A DNA stretch of 32,766 nucleotides from a virus, in the IMG/VR virus record IMGVR_UViG_3300046012_000441, positions 1 through 32,766 of that record. One strand, 5' to 3'. The notes beneath the pieces were generated by a model. That model searched no databases, was not told the DNA's origin, and saw only the letters and a program-made list of their open reading frames with translations. Positions 29,970 to 32,766 of the stretch are shown piece by piece. Each line of letters opens with the position of its first letter. Position 1 is the first letter of the stretch. The position numbers and the translations under genes were made by a program.

Positions 29970-32766
29970 CTTAAAATTTGCAAAGGGACCAAGTGCACCT
30001 GCACCGCCGCCCGCGCCGACGCGCACACCTGACAACCTCCGGTCGGCGGACACTATTGAGGTCGTCCTCGGCATCTCCGAGGGACCGATCAAAGGACTGG
30101 TCACCGATGGTGGTGTGTTGCCGGCCTTCAGTTTTAAGGTCGGTGATACTCGTCTTGCGAACTCTGATGGGACGTCGAACTTCCCAGGATTTAGTCTGCA
30201 GGAGTACAAAGCGCAGGGTACGACACCCGATGTCATCTCGTTGGTGTTTGGTGGCAGCTCCAGTTCTCATTCAGTAGGTGTGACGCTCTCGAGTGGTGAG
30301 CCAGTCACGCGTACCAGTGTTCAGCAAAATATCGATTACCTTGATCTCCGACTGGTCATCCAGCAGCTCTACCTTAGCAACGACAAAGGCATCTTCAACA
30401 ACACGATCGAATTCAAGGTCGAGTACAAGCCAACAAGTGCAGCTTCGTGGACGACGTTCCAAGCCCTCAATACTGTCACCACCACGATCCAACAACAGAA
30501 CCCGGGGGCCACAAAAGGTTCATTTTTCGGCCTCCCTTTGAGTGCTCTCACGCAGCAGTGGAATGATCAGGCGCCAACGATCACGAGCCAAGTGGCCAGT
30601 ACTTTTGTAATCAATGCCAAGACCACTTCACCCTACGTGAAGCAGCTTCGTGTTCCTGTCCCTCGTATTCCTGACACTTGGGATATCCGTGTCACAAAGC
30701 TCAGCCCGCAGAGTGATGGCGTCACGAACTTCTACGATATGAATTGGGAGAGCTTCCAGGAGATCGTTGCCCAAAATCTCCAGTTCGAAGACCTCGCGTG
30801 CGTCCGTCTTTATGGTCAGGCATCCGATCAGTTCAGTTCGCTGCCTGACTTCACTGGCATCTACGACGGCATCTACATGGACGTGCCGTCGAACTATGAC
30901 GCGGTCGCTCGCACCTACACTGGTGTCTGGGACGGCACCTGGAAGAAAGACTGGACGAATAACAACGCCCTCTTCCTGAACGAGTTCGTCAACAACGCAC
31001 GCTGGGGCTTGTCGTCAAACTTCCCAATCAGCATCGAGCCTGCTGACGTCTATGCTGCTGCACAGTGGTGTGATGTACAAGTTCCCGATGGTAAGGGTGG
31101 AACGCAGCCACGCTACACCTTCAATATGTTGATCACTGACCCACAGAGTGGTCAGGACTTCGCACGCTATATTGCCGGTACGTTCAATGGCTTCTTCTAC
31201 GATAACCTAGATGGCACTGCTCGCCTGATCGTCGATAAAGACGACCCAGCCGTCCATATGTTCACGCCCGAGAATACGCTCTCTGACTTCGGCTTTCAGT
31301 ATAGCTACACCGACACAACCACTCGCTATAACGATCTCTCGGTTGCGTTCTCAAACCCTGACCTCGATTACAACACTGACTATCGTCGGGTTTTCAATCA
31401 AGCTGACATCGATCTCAATGGTCGTATTCCACTGGACTTTGTAGCGGTCGGTTGCACCGATGCACATGAAGCAATTCGCCGTGCCCAATACAAATTGATC
31501 ACGAGCCTCACCGAGGGTGAGATGGTGACGATCCGTACCGCTCGTCTAGGTGCCTACGTTCGTGAATGGGATGTCGCTTTGATGTGTGACCCCACGATGG
31601 GTTACTCAATGACTGGGCGGCTCAAGAGTTTGGATGACACCCGAACTGTTGTTACGCTGCGTGATCCGATCTTTTTCGAGGCTGGTGTCACCTATCCGCT
31701 TCGTGTGTGGTCGCCGGGTGAAGGCATTGTCACGCGGACCATCACAGCCGAGCCTGGATCACAGTTGACTTTCAGTGTCGACGAAGCGCTGCCCGACGAC
31801 CTACCTCCCTTCGCCGAGTTCTCGATCGAACAGGACGGGGCAGGATTCGGTATCCCTAAGCCGTATCGAGTGCTGAGCGCCCAAGCTGTCGACAACACTC
31901 CCGACGTCTGGGAGATAAACTGCATCGAGATCAACCGCAATAAGTGGGATGATGCCGACAACGTCGAAGATCAAGGTGTCACTCAGTACTCGTTCGTCCC
32001 GAGCCCGCTGGTTATTCCAAGCCCTGATGATGTCCAGTTCTTCCCGAATTATGTGCGTGGAACGCAGGAGCTTCATCTCGATGTAAATACAACGCTCAAC
32101 AAGAATACCTATCGTTTCTACAACGGGGAGTTCGACGTTTACAGCCGGGTGGCGGGCACGACCGGATGGTTTAAGTGGCCGTTGTTGAACGGCAACGTCA
32201 TCGTCAATCATCCCGAGGGCAACTACGAGTTCATCGTCACACCTCACAATTATGTAGGTGGGGTGCAGGACGTCGACAAAGCGACGATCTGGCCATACAC
32301 GGTCGCGTACACGCTCAACCCGAATGCACAGGTGGCGAACTTCACGATCGCTACCAGCCCCTCTGGTCTCGAGTTCAATTGGAACCCGACGAACTCTCCT
32401 GACAATGCCGGCTATGAGATTCGTCGCGGCTCCAACTGGTCGAATGCTGAGATCATTGTCACCGATCTCCAGTCGACACACTTCGTCCAGGCTAAGACAC
32501 CGGCGGCGACCTACACATTCTTCATCGCAAATTTCTTCATCCTCGACGGCGTCAAATATTACTCAGTGCCAACATCGGCAACGATCACGCTGCCGTTCCC
32601 GTCGACGGTCAAAAACTTCATCGTCATCAGCAACAATAACCAGCTGGTGATGAACTGGGACCCAAACCCAGAAAACGACATTGACCATTATCAAATTCGT
32701 GAAGGCACGAATTGGGGTTCGGGTCGTACGGTTATCGATAATATCTACACGACACATGCCCAGACG
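29956..32766 (+). CDS. Central tail fibre protein, gpJ-like, 3' truncated by window
   Basis: The frame opens at ATG 29956 (GAGG six bases upstream), overlaps the I-like stop by 14 bases, and stays open for 937 codons to the window edge. The N-terminus (DTIEVVLGISEGPIKGL...) is a hallmark of the lambda J family, which begins with RSxxxVxVLDLISEGPIxGL-like sequences. The middle carries domains of the gp27/J type (WGLSSNFPISIEPADVYAAAQWCD). From about residue 690 it becomes tandem beta-sandwich modules (e.g. VKNFIVISNNNQLVMNWDPNP) that look like fibronectin type III. The receptor-binding C-terminus lies beyond the window. Confidence 0.9.
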   Translation, partial: MSQRNLKFAKGPSAPAPPPAPTRTPDNLRSADTIEVVLGISEGPIKGLVTDGGVLPAFSFKVGDTRLANSDGTSNFPGFSLQEYKAQGTTPDVISLVFGGSSSSHSVGVTLSSGEPVTRTSVQQNIDYLDLRLVIQQLYLSNDKGIFNNTIEFKVEYKPTSAASWTTFQALNTVTTTIQQQNPGATKGSFFGLPLSALTQQWNDQAPTITSQVASTFVINAKTTSPYVKQLRVPVPRIPDTWDIRVTKLSPQSDGVTNFYDMNWESFQEIVAQNLQFEDLACVRLYGQASDQFSSLPDFTGIYDGIYMDVPSNYDAVARTYTGVWDGTWKKDWTNNNALFLNEFVNNARWGLSSNFPISIEPADVYAAAQWCDVQVPDGKGGTQPRYTFNMLITDPQSGQDFARYIAGTFNGFFYDNLDGTARLIVDKDDPAVHMFTPENTLSDFGFQYSYTDTTTRYNDLSVAFSNPDLDYNTDYRRVFNQADIDLNGRIPLDFVAVGCTDAHEAIRRAQYKLITSLTEGEMVTIRTARLGAYVREWDVALMCDPTMGYSMTGRLKSLDDTRTVVTLRDPIFFEAGVTYPLRVWSPGEGIVTRTITAEPGSQLTFSVDEALPDDLPPFAEFSIEQDGAGFGIPKPYRVLSAQAVDNTPDVWEINCIEINRNKWDDADNVEDQGVTQYSFVPSPLVIPSPDDVQFFPNYVRGTQELHLDVNTTLNKNTYRFYNGEFDVYSRVAGTTGWFKWPLLNGNVIVNHPEGNYEFIVTPHNYVGGVQDVDKATIWPYTVAYTLNPNAQVANFTIATSPSGLEFNWNPTNSPDNAGYEIRRGSNWSNAEIIVTDLQSTHFVQAKTPAATYTFFIANFFILDGVKYYSVPTSATITLPFPSTVKNFIVISNNNQLVMNWDPNPENDIDHYQIREGTNWGSGRTVIDNIYTTHAQT

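Noticed and set aside
1-32766. CRISPR arrays, tRNA or rRNA genes, IS transposases
   Set aside because: No regular spaced repeats, cloverleaf-like sequences or transposase motifs were seen on either strand.

Overview
The window is most of the structural half, plus part of the early region, of a tailed double-stranded DNA phage or prophage. A lambda-like non-contractile (siphovirus) morphology is indicated by a GpA-type large terminase, portal, protease/scaffold, decoration and major capsid genes, a tail-tube gene with no sheath gene beside it, a very long tape measure, and then the lambda order M, L, K-type, I, J. The host is probably Gram-negative: there are two typical lipobox proteins and several Sec-type signal peptides. 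The moderately GC-rich coding sequence would fit an alphaproteobacterial host, but that is inference. No integrase, recognisable CI-type repressor, lysis gene, tRNA or CRISPR array is visible, so lifestyle is undecided.

Layout. Positions 1-181 are AT-rich with no gene. Two unrecognised leftward genes follow (182-622, 860-1513); each has a CTTAAT...ATTAAG palindrome upstream, and a third copy lies inside the second gene. A 400-base non-coding stretch (1563-1969) holds several small palindromes, a TATAAT box and a weak 38-codon ORF. A tightly overlapping rightward operon (1970-2814) encodes a tiny lipoprotein, a 39-residue basic protein, an 88-residue protein and a DUF6527-like protein. The leftward replication operon (5873 to 2870) encodes a 164-residue protein and a primase-polymerase/SF3 helicase fusion.

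From about 6000 to the right edge, nearly everything is rightward late genes: terminase, portal, a metallophosphoesterase with an N-terminal homing-endonuclease-associated repeat, then an unusual cassette (10551-14493). The cassette encodes two signal-peptide proteins (one a three-repeat fibre-like protein), a lipoprotein and an unknown protein. After it come protease with embedded scaffold, decoration protein, major capsid protein (followed by a strong terminator), connector genes, tail terminator, tail tube (again followed by a terminator), a terminator-bounded insert carrying an HNH endonuclease and a secreted Cys-rich protein, the G/GT tail chaperone pair with a T-TTT-TTT slippery site, the tape measure (1544 aa), and tail-tip genes ending in a J-like central fibre gene cut by the window edge.

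The best candidates for something new are the exported-protein cassette inside the head operon, the antisense ribbon-helix-helix gene between connector and tail-tube genes with its own palindrome, the HNH-repeat/phosphoesterase fusion, and the repeated palindromes in the left arm. All functional names come from motif recognition and gene order only; no database search was possible.
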